A DNA stretch of 64,000 nt from Bdellovibrionota bacterium. Lineage in GTDB: Bacteria; Bdellovibrionota; Bdellovibrionia; Bdellovibrionales; Bdellovibrionaceae. Of this stretch, positions 1-7,632 are shown one piece after another; position 1 is the stretch's first letter; every line of letters begins with the position of its first letter. A program made the position numbers and the translations under genes. The stretch spans positions 1-64,000 of the forward strand of contig CAUJGP010000003.1 in the NCBI GenBank assembly GCA_963170155.1. Reading direction: 5' to 3'. A model generated the notes under the pieces. The model saw nothing but the letters and a program-made list of their open reading frames with translations. It was not told the DNA's origin and ran no database searches.

Positions 1-138
1 TTTGAAACCAGAGAGGATGCAAAAAGAGCAATTTTTGAATTTATCGAAGTTTGGTACAACAGAGAAAGAATCCATTCTTCACTTGATTATCAAACTCCGG
101 TGGAGTACGAAATAAAATCAATTAACCAAGCCGCTTAA
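1..138 (+). CDS. IS3-family transposase OrfB, C-terminal end (cut by window edge)
   Basis: The first 45 codons read in frame 1 to TAA at 136-138. They match the end of the DDE integrase domain of IS3-family OrfB transposases: a helix (residues about 5-16) followed by [20 protein letters not shown], the typical YN-R-HS-L-Y-P-E tail. Only this end is in the window, so catalytic residues cannot be checked and it is unknown whether the transposase is intact. Family assignment rests on this tail and on the terminal repeat just downstream. Confidence 0.85.
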   Translation, partial: FETREDAKRAIFEFIEVWYNRERIHSSLDYQTPVEYEIKSINQAA

Positions 139-168
139 CCCCGTGTCCATTTTTTCGGGGGAACTTCA
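1..168 (+). mobile_element. Right end of an IS3-family insertion sequence
   Basis: The transposase stop is followed after a few bases by GTGTCCATTTTTTCGGGG and then GAACTTCA, ending near 168. This C-rich/A-rich terminus reads on the other strand as TGAAGTTCCCCCGAAAAAAT, the usual look of IS3-family inverted repeats with 5'-TG ends. The left end and the target duplication are outside the window. The element ends 11 bp from the stop of the XRE regulator at 179, so it inserted beside that operon. Confidence 0.7.
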
Positions 169-178
169 AGTGCAATGA

Positions 179-427
179 TTATTTATTTTCATCAATCCAA
201 GCTAAAAGTTCTCTCGGAGAAATCTCTAAAATATTAGCAATGGCATAGAGGTGTTCCAGCGGTAAATTGATATGACCCTCTTCAAATTCATAAATAAGAG
301 TCCTGGGTTCTATACAAGCGTGATGCGACACGAATTCAATGGTATAACCTTTTTCAATTCGGATATTTTTAAATTTTGCACCTAGGTGGTTTCTGCGTTT
401 AAAAGATAAGATTTTACATGTGATCAT
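179..427 (-). CDS. XRE-family helix-turn-helix regulator
   Basis: A small DNA-binding protein of about 82 residues. The helix-turn-helix domain runs from about residue 16 to 75: GAKFKNIRIEKGYTIEFVS, then a recognition helix around EPRTLIYEFEEG, then LPLEHLYAIANILEISPRELL, the classic XRE/Cro C-terminal helix pattern. A longer frame opens at 466, but I chose the ATG at 427 because it overlaps the stop of the upstream 80-aa gene as ATGA, indicating a two-gene operon with translational coupling. It probably represses its own operon through the palindrome at 710-740. It could be the regulator half of a toxin-antitoxin-like or mobile-element module, but its partner is not recognisable. Confidence 0.75.
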   Translation of the reverse strand: MITCKILSFKRRNHLGAKFKNIRIEKGYTIEFVSHHACIEPRTLIYEFEEGHINLPLEHLYAIANILEISPRELLAWIDENK

Positions 428-666
428 AAGTTGGCTGCTTTCTCTATTCGAGTAAGGGCTATCCAAGAGTTTGAATTAGTATTTTGAACTATAAAAGAAG
501 AGATACAATCTTGAAGGATTGCACTTTCTTCATCATTGGAAAGAGTTTCTTGAATTAAACTTTTTTTATCAAATTCTTTCTCTAAAATAACTTTTTCATG
601 ATCTATTTGTACCAGGGTAAGTGATGGTGGAATCAGAGGCGTAAACACGACTAATGGCTTAAACAC
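424..666 (-). CDS. Hypothetical 80-aa protein, first gene of XRE operon
   Basis: A GTG start at 666 sits behind a GAGGAG ribosome binding site, and the stop overlaps the ATG of the XRE regulator by four bases. The product is a small soluble protein with a hydrophobic proline-containing N-terminus (residues 1-20) and an acidic middle (residues 22-53). There are no transmembrane segments and no motif I recognise. The operon layout (small protein, then regulator, preceded by a palindrome) resembles paired small-protein/repressor modules, but no toxin or antitoxin family could be assigned. Confidence 0.55.
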   Translation of the reverse strand: MFKPLVVFTPLIPPSLTLVQIDHEKVILEKEFDKKSLIQETLSNDEESAILQDCISSFIVQNTNSNSWIALTRIEKAANL

Positions 667-686
667 AGAACTCCTCTTTTTTATTA

Positions 687-714
687 GTTATAATCATTCA
701 GTTTGCATTCTAAA
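687..714 (-). promoter_or_regulatory. Putative promoter of the XRE operon
   Basis: On the minus strand a TATAAC box (687-692) lies 16 bases from TTTAGA (709-714), about 20 bases upstream of the GAGGAG site of the 80-aa gene. The -35 box overlaps one arm of the palindrome at 710-740, as expected for a repressor-controlled promoter. The -35 match is weak. Confidence 0.4.
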
Positions 715-740
715 CTAAGGTATACTCTACCTTAGTTTAG
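710..740. promoter_or_regulatory. 31-bp palindrome, probable operator of the XRE regulator
   Basis: Two perfect 13-base arms, CTAAACTAAGGTA and TACCTTAGTTTAG, flank a 5-base centre. The dyad overlaps the -35 region of the adjacent operon, which encodes an XRE protein. Autoregulation through this site is inferred from position and symmetry. There is no U-run on either side, which argues against a terminator. Confidence 0.6.
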
Positions 741-822
741 CGTCAAATTGTTATGAGACAAAGTATTTCAAGTTTGAAATATTTTCGAAGAGAAGACTTA
801 AAGTGTTATTTATATGATAAAA

Positions 823-1806
823 TTAAATTTCACTTTCACTGGGTTTATACCAACAGTAAGGCCGATATCCTTTTTTATAGCCTTCTTTTGGAGTACAGGC
901 TCCTTGAGCCGGATCTGTTTTTGAAAAATCATCATTATGGGATTTATCGCATAATGCTCCATGAAAATAAGTATCAAGGCGACATTGTCCTTGAAGATGT
1001 CCTTCGATTGTTTTTGCCACTTTTGTTAAGTCAGGCTTGTTGAAGTCTACATGAGGATTGTTAACACGCATGGATGCTGTAAGGAGTGCTGAGGACTTAG
1101 CTGCCATAGCGAGTCTTTGACAAAGGGCTACTTCTTCTGGAGTTTTATAGACCTCCTGACATTGCTCAGTAGCCCCTGCATCGACTTGCATATTGGCGAC
1201 AACTGAAATGTTGTCATCGTTTTCAAGGATTTTTTTCATACATTTTGCTGTTGCAAAATAATCAGACTGTCCTTCATAAGAGTAACCACCAATATCTTCA
1301 CGCGTTCCTTTATTCTCTTCATCTTTAGGCGCTCCTCCCACAAAGTGTCCGACCTCATGGCAAAGAACAATCATTAATCCATCAAAGGTAACAAGAGGGT
1401 GACGAGCCAAACCCCCTGTGATGTTAATTCTCCACGAGTCTTTCCATTTCCGGGCTTCAGCGTTCACCTCTGGATCATCCCATCGGCGGTTAATAATTAA
1501 CTTCATATTTTCTTTTTCTAAAACGATAGGTGCGTACACAGCAGCAACACGATCGATAATGCTAAGAAATATTTCTTTAGTCATACCATTCTGAATAGGA
1601 TCATTTGCGAAAATCTGCATATTGTTTTTTGGTAAGAATTGATGTCCTTCATAGTCAGTCATTTTACTAGAAACTTGAGTCAATGATGTGGAAAAAGTCA
1701 GGGTTAGTAAAATAAAAATGGGAGCTAGAAAGTAAGTAGGATTTTTAATGTTTGAATGGATTTTAAAATTAAAATAAGTTCGAGTTTTTTTTGTATTGGT
1801 TTTCAA
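823..1806 (-). CDS. Membrane-anchored or secreted HEVGH zinc metalloprotease
   Basis: The protein has a single hydrophobic segment near residues 24-43 (YFLAPIFILLTLTFSTSL), acting as a signal peptide or anchor, then a domain containing the zinc-binding motif HEVGH (residues 150-154). An EGQSD motif 27 residues later fits the third zinc ligand of gluzincins (E-x-x-x-D). Several cysteines follow in the C-terminal half, consistent with a disulfide-bonded extracytoplasmic enzyme. An ATG exists at 1845, but an AGGAGG site at 1813-1818 places the likely start at the TTG at 1806. The substrate is unknown. The family is not pinned down; M48-like peptidases are the closest pattern. The gene has no same-strand neighbour and its upstream region is shared with the divergent operon at 2161. 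Confidence 0.75.
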   Translation of the reverse strand: MKTNTKKTRTYFNFKIHSNIKNPTYFLAPIFILLTLTFSTSLTQVSSKMTDYEGHQFLPKNNMQIFANDPIQNGMTKEIFLSIIDRVAAVYAPIVLEKENMKLIINRRWDDPEVNAEARKWKDSWRINITGGLARHPLVTFDGLMIVLCHEVGHFVGGAPKDEENKGTREDIGGYSYEGQSDYFATAKCMKKILENDDNISVVANMQVDAGATEQCQEVYKTPEEVALCQRLAMAAKSSALLTASMRVNNPHVDFNKPDLTKVAKTIEGHLQGQCRLDTYFHGALCDKSHNDDFSKTDPAQGACTPKEGYKKGYRPYCWYKPSESEI

Positions 1807-2160
1807 CAAAGGCCTCCTGGGAAATCCCCTCTTAATTTTAGCCATTTTAATAAGATTCTCGGCTAAGTTTATCCAGATATAAGATCCATAGTCCTAAATC
1901 CAGTAGATAATGAATTCCTACGCGCCATGTCTGGCTTGTAGGTTTTTTGCGAGCTTGCTCATGTCATTAGGTTATTTATATTTGTTATCTTAGATGAAGG
2001 ATGACTTGAGTCTAGATCGATTGAGAGCCATCCCTTTCAGAGTTTAAATATTCAGTCTTTTCAAAGACTTCATGCAAAGCTTATGTTTTCTTTTATTATG
2101 CCGATAGGAAAATAAATTCGATTAAGAGGAATTTTACTAGAATCAAAAAGGAGGAACAGG
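1807..2160. other. Intergenic region between divergent genes
   Basis: About 350 bases separate the metalloprotease from the CpaF operon and must hold promoters for both. I see the AGGAGG site of the metalloprotease at 1813-1818 and AAAGGAGGAACAGG just before the ATG at 2161. No convincing -35/-10 pair, RNA gene or repeat stands out. Confidence 0.5.
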
Positions 2161-2505
2161 ATGTTCATTCAAGGTGATCTTCAAGATTTATTTGATGCCT
2201 TATTTTCGATAGGCATGATTGACCCCGCATTGAAGGCAGATTGGTCTGTTGCTGAAAAAGAAAAATATAAGTATGTTTCTCAATGGCAAGAAATACTTAA
2301 AGTCATTCAACATTGTGAGCTTCTATATCCTAAAGGATTTGAACCATCGACCCCACTGTCAATTAAATTTCAAAAAGACAACGAAAACAAGGTAAATGCT
2401 TTGATTGAGAGTTTGAAGGATTTTGATCAAGAAGCACTTTTGTATTTAGCCATGGAGGTGGCCCGTGAATATGTGGATTATGAAGACCGTAAAATTCTTC
2501 ACTAA
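2161..2505 (+). CDS. Hypothetical 114-aa cytoplasmic protein
   Basis: The start is well supported by AAAGGAGGAACAGG directly upstream of the ATG. The product is a predominantly helical soluble protein with no signal peptide, no cysteine cluster and no recognised motif; residues 1-25 are hydrophobic-acidic and the C-terminus is rich in charged residues. It is the first gene of a short operon with the cupredoxin-like protein and the CpaF-like ATPase, since the frames overlap. A role linked to that ATPase is an inference from position only. Confidence 0.65.
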   Translation: MFIQGDLQDLFDALFSIGMIDPALKADWSVAEKEKYKYVSQWQEILKVIQHCELLYPKGFEPSTPLSIKFQKDNENKVNALIESLKDFDQEALLYLAMEVAREYVDYEDRKILH

Positions 2506-3091
2506 AAATTTATTTCAAGGAAGAGTCTCTCGGGTTGCAAAGAGCTGGTTGAAAACTCAGAGAGCAAAGTCGATGGTACGATATGTTGTTCTCTACTTTA
2601 TTTTTTTTGGGATGAATTCGCTTGGTTTTTCTTGGGAGATTGATTTTTCAAGAAGATCTCATGAATCAAATACAAAAAGAAGTAGTACTATGTCATGGCC
2701 TACCTCTCAAAAAACAACAGAAGAAGTATTTTCTGAGTCACCATTGCAGAAAATATTCACCTCATTAGAAACAGGACAGACTGTTTCGGTGATTCAAACA
2801 GAAGAGGGTTTCGTGCCTAGCACATTGAGACTTAAAAAAGGACTTTTATACAAAGTGTATGTTGTCAATGTGAATGAAAAATCTAAGAACACGAGTTTTC
2901 TTTTGGATGCTTTTGGACAAAGTTTTGGAACCTATTTCGGAAAAACAAGAAGTTTTGATTTAAATCCGAAAGTGGATGGAACGTTTACCTTTCTTTCTCC
3001 GGAAACAGGTGCACAAGGAAAAATTATTGTTTTTTCAGACCAAGGAACAAAAGCCCCTCTTGCGGTATCGCAAGGTGAGGTGAAAAAGTGA
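2465..3091 (+). CDS. Exported protein with degenerate cupredoxin-like domain
   Basis: A hydrophobic segment (VVLYFIFFGMNSLGFS, residues about 41-56) indicates export. Residues about 115-195 follow the cupredoxin beta-sandwich pattern: FVPSTLRLKKG, then YKVYVVNVN, then TFTFLSPETGAQGKIIVF. The copper ligands (His, Cys, His, Met in the usual loop) are absent; the domain has no cysteine or histidine, so metal binding is unlikely. The GTG at 2465 has GGAGGTG upstream but overlaps the preceding gene by 41 bases and adds a very basic 36-residue extension; the ATG at 2573 gives a more normal signal peptide. The stop overlaps the GTG of the ATPase gene, so the two are translationally coupled. Confidence 0.65.
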   Translation: MNMWIMKTVKFFTKNLFQGRVSRVAKSWLKTQRAKSMVRYVVLYFIFFGMNSLGFSWEIDFSRRSHESNTKRSSTMSWPTSQKTTEEVFSESPLQKIFTSLETGQTVSVIQTEEGFVPSTLRLKKGLLYKVYVVNVNEKSKNTSFLLDAFGQSFGTYFGKTRSFDLNPKVDGTFTFLSPETGAQGKIIVFSDQGTKAPLAVSQGEVKK

Positions 3092-4203
3092 ATGAAGAGA
3101 GTTCGAGTGCATCAAGAGAAGCCATTAAGAACTTTTTGGGCCCAATTGGTTATTTACTCGATGATGCATCAGTTTCAGAAATTTTAGTCAATGGACCGGA
3201 TGAAATTTTTGTTGAAAAACAGGGTCAGCTTCAACGTATTGTAAATGCCCGATTTAACAGTGAAGATGATTTGTTGGCAGCGATTAATAGCATTGCTCAA
3301 AGGGTGGGGCGAAGGATCAGTGAACAAGACCCACGGTTGGATGCACGATTAGATGATGGCTCGCGGGTCGCTGCGGTCATTCGTCCATGCTCGCTTAAAG
3401 GGCCGGCATTGAGTATACGAAAGTTCACTCAGTCTTCTATCAGTTTAAAAGAGTATGTGGAGTTTGGAGCGATTTCTGCTGATGGCGCTCAGTTCCTGAG
3501 TATTGCCATGTTTTTAGGAAAAAATATTTTAGTCAGCGGAGGGACTGGCTCAGGTAAGACAACTCTTTTGACTTTGCTTTGTAATTTAATTCCCAAAGGA
3601 CAGCGATTGATTGTTATTGAGGATGCTCATGAACTTAAAGTGCATTATGAGCATGTTTTATTTTTAGAAACTCGTCATGCAGATGCCCAAGGCAAGGGTG
3701 AAGTGAGTATGAAAGATCTCCTTAAAAGTAGTTTACGTTTAAGGCCTGATCGCATTATTGTTGGTGAAGTGCGCTCCAGTGAAGCCCTTGAGTTGATCAA
3801 TGCTATGAATACAGGCCATAAGGGGTGTTTAGGAACTATTCACGCCAATTCTCCGCCTGATGCCATTGTTCGTCTTGAGGCCTTGGCTCAGGGAGGAGAT
3901 GCTAAAATCAGTGAGAAGGCTTTAAGATATCAAGTGAGCTCTGCCATTGATTTGATCATTCAAATCTCTCGATTGGGGGATGGATCTCGTCGAATCACTG
4001 AAATTTCAGAAGTCCGAGGTTTTTTACCTGATGGCACCTATGATGTTGTTCCTCTGTTCAAAATGTCTCGATTAGTCCGTAAATCAGATGGTAAGCTTGA
4101 GGGGTCTTTGATTGTGACAGGAGAGGTTCCCAGCTTTATGGGAGAAATCACTGATAATAAATTACCTTTTCCTAAATCTAAATTTCAACTGCTTAAAGGC
4201 TAA
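3088..4203 (+). CDS. cpaF: CpaF/TadA-type secretion ATPase
   Basis: A cytoplasmic hexameric ATPase of the type II/IV secretion superfamily, CpaF-VirB11 branch, which powers Tad/Flp pilus assembly or secretion. It has an N-terminal domain (residues 1-125) including the conserved stretch SEILVNGPDEIFVE, Walker A GGTGSGKTT (151-159), Asp box VIEDAHEL (176-183), Walker B RIIVGEVR (222-229) and His box GHKGCLGTIHAN (243-254). At 371 residues it lacks the long N-terminal extension of many CpaF proteins. The GTG start overlaps the previous stop. No TadB/TadC platform or pilin genes follow; the downstream gene is on the other strand. Its partners must therefore be elsewhere, or it serves another machine. 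Confidence 0.9.
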   Translation: MNEESSSASREAIKNFLGPIGYLLDDASVSEILVNGPDEIFVEKQGQLQRIVNARFNSEDDLLAAINSIAQRVGRRISEQDPRLDARLDDGSRVAAVIRPCSLKGPALSIRKFTQSSISLKEYVEFGAISADGAQFLSIAMFLGKNILVSGGTGSGKTTLLTLLCNLIPKGQRLIVIEDAHELKVHYEHVLFLETRHADAQGKGEVSMKDLLKSSLRLRPDRIIVGEVRSSEALELINAMNTGHKGCLGTIHANSPPDAIVRLEALAQGGDAKISEKALRYQVSSAIDLIIQISRLGDGSRRITEISEVRGFLPDGTYDVVPLFKMSRLVRKSDGKLEGSLIVTGEVPSFMGEITDNKLPFPKSKFQLLKG

Positions 4204-4396
4204 GGTATCTTTTTTTCACAAAATGGTATCGCGATGGCAAAGTAAGCTCCTGCAGGGCTTACGTTGAAGTTTAAATATTTTTTAATAAAATATATTTATA
4301 CGCTATTCTTCCGTGTTGATTTTAGGATTTTTTCTTACACCTTGAAAAAGATGAGATGGATTTTTTAATTTGGTGATGTTGATGCGAATTAATTTT

Positions 4397-5701
4397 TCAG
4401 GCGGCGATATTAGGTAAAGTGATAGTGATTGTTGTTCCATGATTTTGAGTGTTTTCTGATTTTAAAGCAGAGTGAACCTCAATTTTACCATTAAATTTCT
4501 CAATATAATTTTTGACAATAGGCATTCCAAAACCAGTTCCAGTTTCACCGCTAGTCCCTTTACGGGTTGTTTTGACCGAAGTATTGAATAAATTGATGAT
4601 GAGATCGTTGGGGATACCAATTCCTGTATCCATGATAGAGCATTTCGTCACTCCGAACGTGGATTCGACGAGAATTTTAATGGATCCTCCGGAATCAGTG
4701 AATTTTATTGCATTACTAATGAGGTTATTCAAAACCTGGTAGCAAAGGCTTTTTCGATCAGCCATAACTTGAAATGTACCTCCTAGATTTTTATACTCAA
4801 TGCTATAGCTGATTTTTTTAGATTCTAGGGCGGTGTTATGAAGCTCTTTCAATTCATCAAAAATTTCTACTAGATTTACTTTTTGTAAAATCATTTCTTT
4901 TTTTCCGGAACTAATGGCTTCTAATTCCCTGACGTGTTCAAAAATACTGCTGATGACGTTAACGGAGTGATTCATTCTTTCTAAATCAATGGATGGTGTT
5001 TGCATTTGCTTTTCTAGCCTTCGAATGGAAGTTTTTAAAATGGTCATCGGCGTTGCTATATCGTGAGTGAGAACTCGGACCAAATTTGTTTTGTCATCTT
5101 TTTGCTTATCAATAACTGTTCTATAGTTTTTATTTATTTTTCGAACATAATTAATAACAACCAAAATAAGATAATGGACTAAAACGATGGAGAAAAGCTT
5201 AATGCTCCCAAGTATTTCAGAGTTCATCATGGATGGAAAGGTGTAGCCCCACCGACTCGCTAAATAACAGACTAAGGCGATAGCAACATAAACAGAAGTC
5301 CAAAAGAAGGCATAGGAAAAAGTCATGGATACAGTGGCAAAAAGGGGTACTAGAGGCCATAAATACAGCGTTGGCGCATTGAGACCTCCCATGGAGAGGA
5401 CATTGATAATGCTTGCTGCAGTTGTAATCAGTAAGAGAAATGTTCCCGCGATATTCGTGGAGCCTGTTTTTTGAAAAATAATCCAAGAAAGAAGAGATGC
5501 AATAACAATGGCTCCTTGCATGAGTGATAAGTAATAGGCTTCATGAATAAGATAATGAATTGCAAGGCCGGTGAATGAAATGGAAAGCGCTAGAACGATA
5601 AAGAAATAGAGCTTTTTAGAAATATCTGACTCAAAGTCTTTGCTCGACATTCCAAATATAGGGTAGATACTTTTTTTGATCCAAGTGATCGAAAAATTCA
5701 T
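4397..5701 (-). CDS. Membrane-bound sensor histidine kinase
   Basis: Six hydrophobic segments lie between residues about 31 and 185, with no large periplasmic loop, so the stimulus is probably sensed within the membrane. The kinase core follows: H box LTHDIATPM with phosphoacceptor His213, N box NNLISNAIKF, G1 DTGIGIP and G2 GETGTGFGMPIV near the C-terminus. All catalytic ATPase boxes look intact. No response regulator is adjacent, so it is an orphan kinase by position. The gene converges with the CpaF gene; the intervening 193 bases hold only an imperfect hairpin. The ATG at 5701 has no strong ribosome binding site, so the N-terminus is uncertain. Confidence 0.9.
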   Translation of the reverse strand: MNFSITWIKKSIYPIFGMSSKDFESDISKKLYFFIVLALSISFTGLAIHYLIHEAYYLSLMQGAIVIASLLSWIIFQKTGSTNIAGTFLLLITTAASIINVLSMGGLNAPTLYLWPLVPLFATVSMTFSYAFFWTSVYVAIALVCYLASRWGYTFPSMMNSEILGSIKLFSIVLVHYLILVVINYVRKINKNYRTVIDKQKDDKTNLVRVLTHDIATPMTILKTSIRRLEKQMQTPSIDLERMNHSVNVISSIFEHVRELEAISSGKKEMILQKVNLVEIFDELKELHNTALESKKISYSIEYKNLGGTFQVMADRKSLCYQVLNNLISNAIKFTDSGGSIKILVESTFGVTKCSIMDTGIGIPNDLIINLFNTSVKTTRKGTSGETGTGFGMPIVKNYIEKFNGKIEVHSALKSENTQNHGTTITITLPNIAA

Positions 5702-5874
5702 ATAAATTAAATCGGATTTCTTCTTTGAGAGCTTGATATCTAGAAGTTATTATTTTAAAAAAGAGAATATGATGCTTAGCATCGTTGCTAAAATGTTCAT
5801 GTGAAAGTCTTTTCAACCTAGCTTCTTGGCTAGTAAGAAGGGCAGATATTTTTATAAATAAGGGGTTTTTGTCG

Positions 5875-7524
5875 ATGCTTTTAACGGGGTTTGATCGAGA
5901 AGAAATTTTGAAACGTCGCACGTTTGCGATTATCTCCCATCCTGATGCGGGGAAAACAACTTTAACTGAGAAGCTCCTTTATCACGGTGGTGTGATTCAT
6001 GAGGCCGGAGAAGTCAAAGGCAAGTCAGGAACCAAGTCTGCAACTTCAGACTGGATGGAGCTTGAAAAGCAAAAGGGAATTTCTATTACTTCTTCAGTGA
6101 TGACATTTAAGTACGATGACTTATGCATCAATCTTTTGGATACGCCAGGACATAAGGACTTTTCAGAAGATACCTATCGTGTCTTAATGGCGGTAGACAG
6201 TGCTACAATGTTAATTGACGTTGCCAAAGGCGTAGAGGAGCGAACGCGCAAGCTTTATGATGTCTGTCGTTACCGACATATTCCCATTTTTACCTTTGTG
6301 AATAAACTAGACCGGGAGGGAAAGACGCCCCTTGATCTTATTGATGAAATTGAATCAACTTTAGGAATGAGTTGTCATCCAGTGACTTGGCCCATTGGGA
6401 TTGGATCTCGCTTTCGAGGGATTTATAATCGCTGGACAAAGGATGTGACAGTGTATGACCAGAGGCGTGAGGATGATCGAGAAGTGACCATCATTTCTAC
6501 GACGGGTATTCATGATCCACAATTGGACGCTCTCATCGAAGCAGAAATATTGAAACAAGCTCGGGAAGAACTAGAGTTGGTGGAAGGCGTCTTGCCTGAG
6601 TTCAAGCTTGATGAGTTTTTAAATGGGAAGATAAGTCCAGTGACTTTTGGGAGTGCTAAACAGAATTTTGGTGTGGATACTTTTTTGGGCTTTTTTTGTC
6701 AGTTTGCACCAGGAGTTCAGCCTCGCCAAGTGAGGGGGGGGACGGCGGCTACAAAATTAAAAGCGGAGGCTGCGGAGCCACAACGAAAAGCAATGGATCC
6801 ATTGGATGCTAATTTTTCAGGGTTTGTTTTTAAAATTCAAGCGAATATGGATAAGAGACATCGTGATCGTGTCGCTTTTTTAAGAATTTGTTCTGGCAAG
6901 TTTGAAAGAGGAATGAAGATAAAACATATGCGCTTAGGGCGAGAACTGCGCCTCTCTTACTCCAATCAGTTTATTGCGGGAGATCGCTCAACAGTGGATG
7001 TTGCTTTTGCTGGTGATATCGTAGGAGTCAATGATACTGGGCACTTTCAAATTGGGGATTCAGTGGCTTCTTCTGGAGATGTTTATTTTGAAGACATCCC
7101 TAAGTTTGCTCCGGAGCTGTTTTCGCGAATGTCAGTCAGAGATGCATTGAAAAGAGCCAAAATGCAAGAGGCCCTCAGGCATCTTTCTGAGGAGGGAGCC
7201 ATTCAATTATTTATCGATCCTTTGGTGGGAGCTCAAGACCCTTTGATTGGGGTGGTTGGAGAGCTTCAATTTGAGGTTTTGGTGCATCGTATGCAAGATG
7301 AATACAATTTAGATGTTACATTGATGCGTGCGCCATTTACCGTAGCTCGTTGGCCACGTACTAAAGAGGGTAAGCCTGTCGATCAGCTCAAGGGAGGGTT
7401 TACTATTTATCGTGATGCAATTGAGCAGCCCGTAATCCTTCTTAATCAGGAGTGGGATCTAAATTGGGCGAAGAGAGAGAATCCAGATGTGGAGTTTCAC
7501 ACTTCCATTAGCCGGGCGAGATAG
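5875..7524 (+). CDS. prfC: Peptide chain release factor 3
   Basis: A translational GTPase that recycles RF1/RF2 from terminating ribosomes. The product is about 549 residues, close to the family length. G1 is SHPDAGKTTLTEKLL, switch II DTPGHKDFSEDTYR, and G4 NKLDREGK. The C-terminal beta-barrel and domain III follow, containing IGVVGELQFEVLVHRM, as in RF3. The frame is open from 5785, but the conserved N-terminus (MLLTGFDREEILKRRTFAI) begins at the ATG at 5875, preceded by AAGGGG at 5859-5864. The 83 bases between this gene and ffh include no clear terminator. Confidence 0.95.
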   Translation: MLLTGFDREEILKRRTFAIISHPDAGKTTLTEKLLYHGGVIHEAGEVKGKSGTKSATSDWMELEKQKGISITSSVMTFKYDDLCINLLDTPGHKDFSEDTYRVLMAVDSATMLIDVAKGVEERTRKLYDVCRYRHIPIFTFVNKLDREGKTPLDLIDEIESTLGMSCHPVTWPIGIGSRFRGIYNRWTKDVTVYDQRREDDREVTIISTTGIHDPQLDALIEAEILKQAREELELVEGVLPEFKLDEFLNGKISPVTFGSAKQNFGVDTFLGFFCQFAPGVQPRQVRGGTAATKLKAEAAEPQRKAMDPLDANFSGFVFKIQANMDKRHRDRVAFLRICSGKFERGMKIKHMRLGRELRLSYSNQFIAGDRSTVDVAFAGDIVGVNDTGHFQIGDSVASSGDVYFEDIPKFAPELFSRMSVRDALKRAKMQEALRHLSEEGAIQLFIDPLVGAQDPLIGVVGELQFEVLVHRMQDEYNLDVTLMRAPFTVARWPRTKEGKPVDQLKGGFTIYRDAIEQPVILLNQEWDLNWAKRENPDVEFHTSISRAR

Positions 7525-7632
7525 AGAAAGAATGTTCTTGTTGTTGTAAAGACGCGAGAGAGTGTGTATTGAATGTCAATCAAAGAGCGTTATTTATTAA
7601 GTTCGCAGGTCGATAAAAATAGGAGATGATAA

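Noticed and set aside
753-1043. Plus-strand open frame of 96 codons
   Set aside because: No ribosome binding site, and it overlaps the metalloprotease gene antisense over most of its length, with no recognisable protein.
4242-4262. Imperfect palindrome (GTAAGC...GCTTAC) between the CpaF and kinase genes as a terminator
   Set aside because: No U-run follows on either strand; the stem has a bulge.
5631-5921. Minus-strand frame upstream of the histidine kinase
   Set aside because: It overlaps both the kinase N-terminus and the prfC start region with no protein features.
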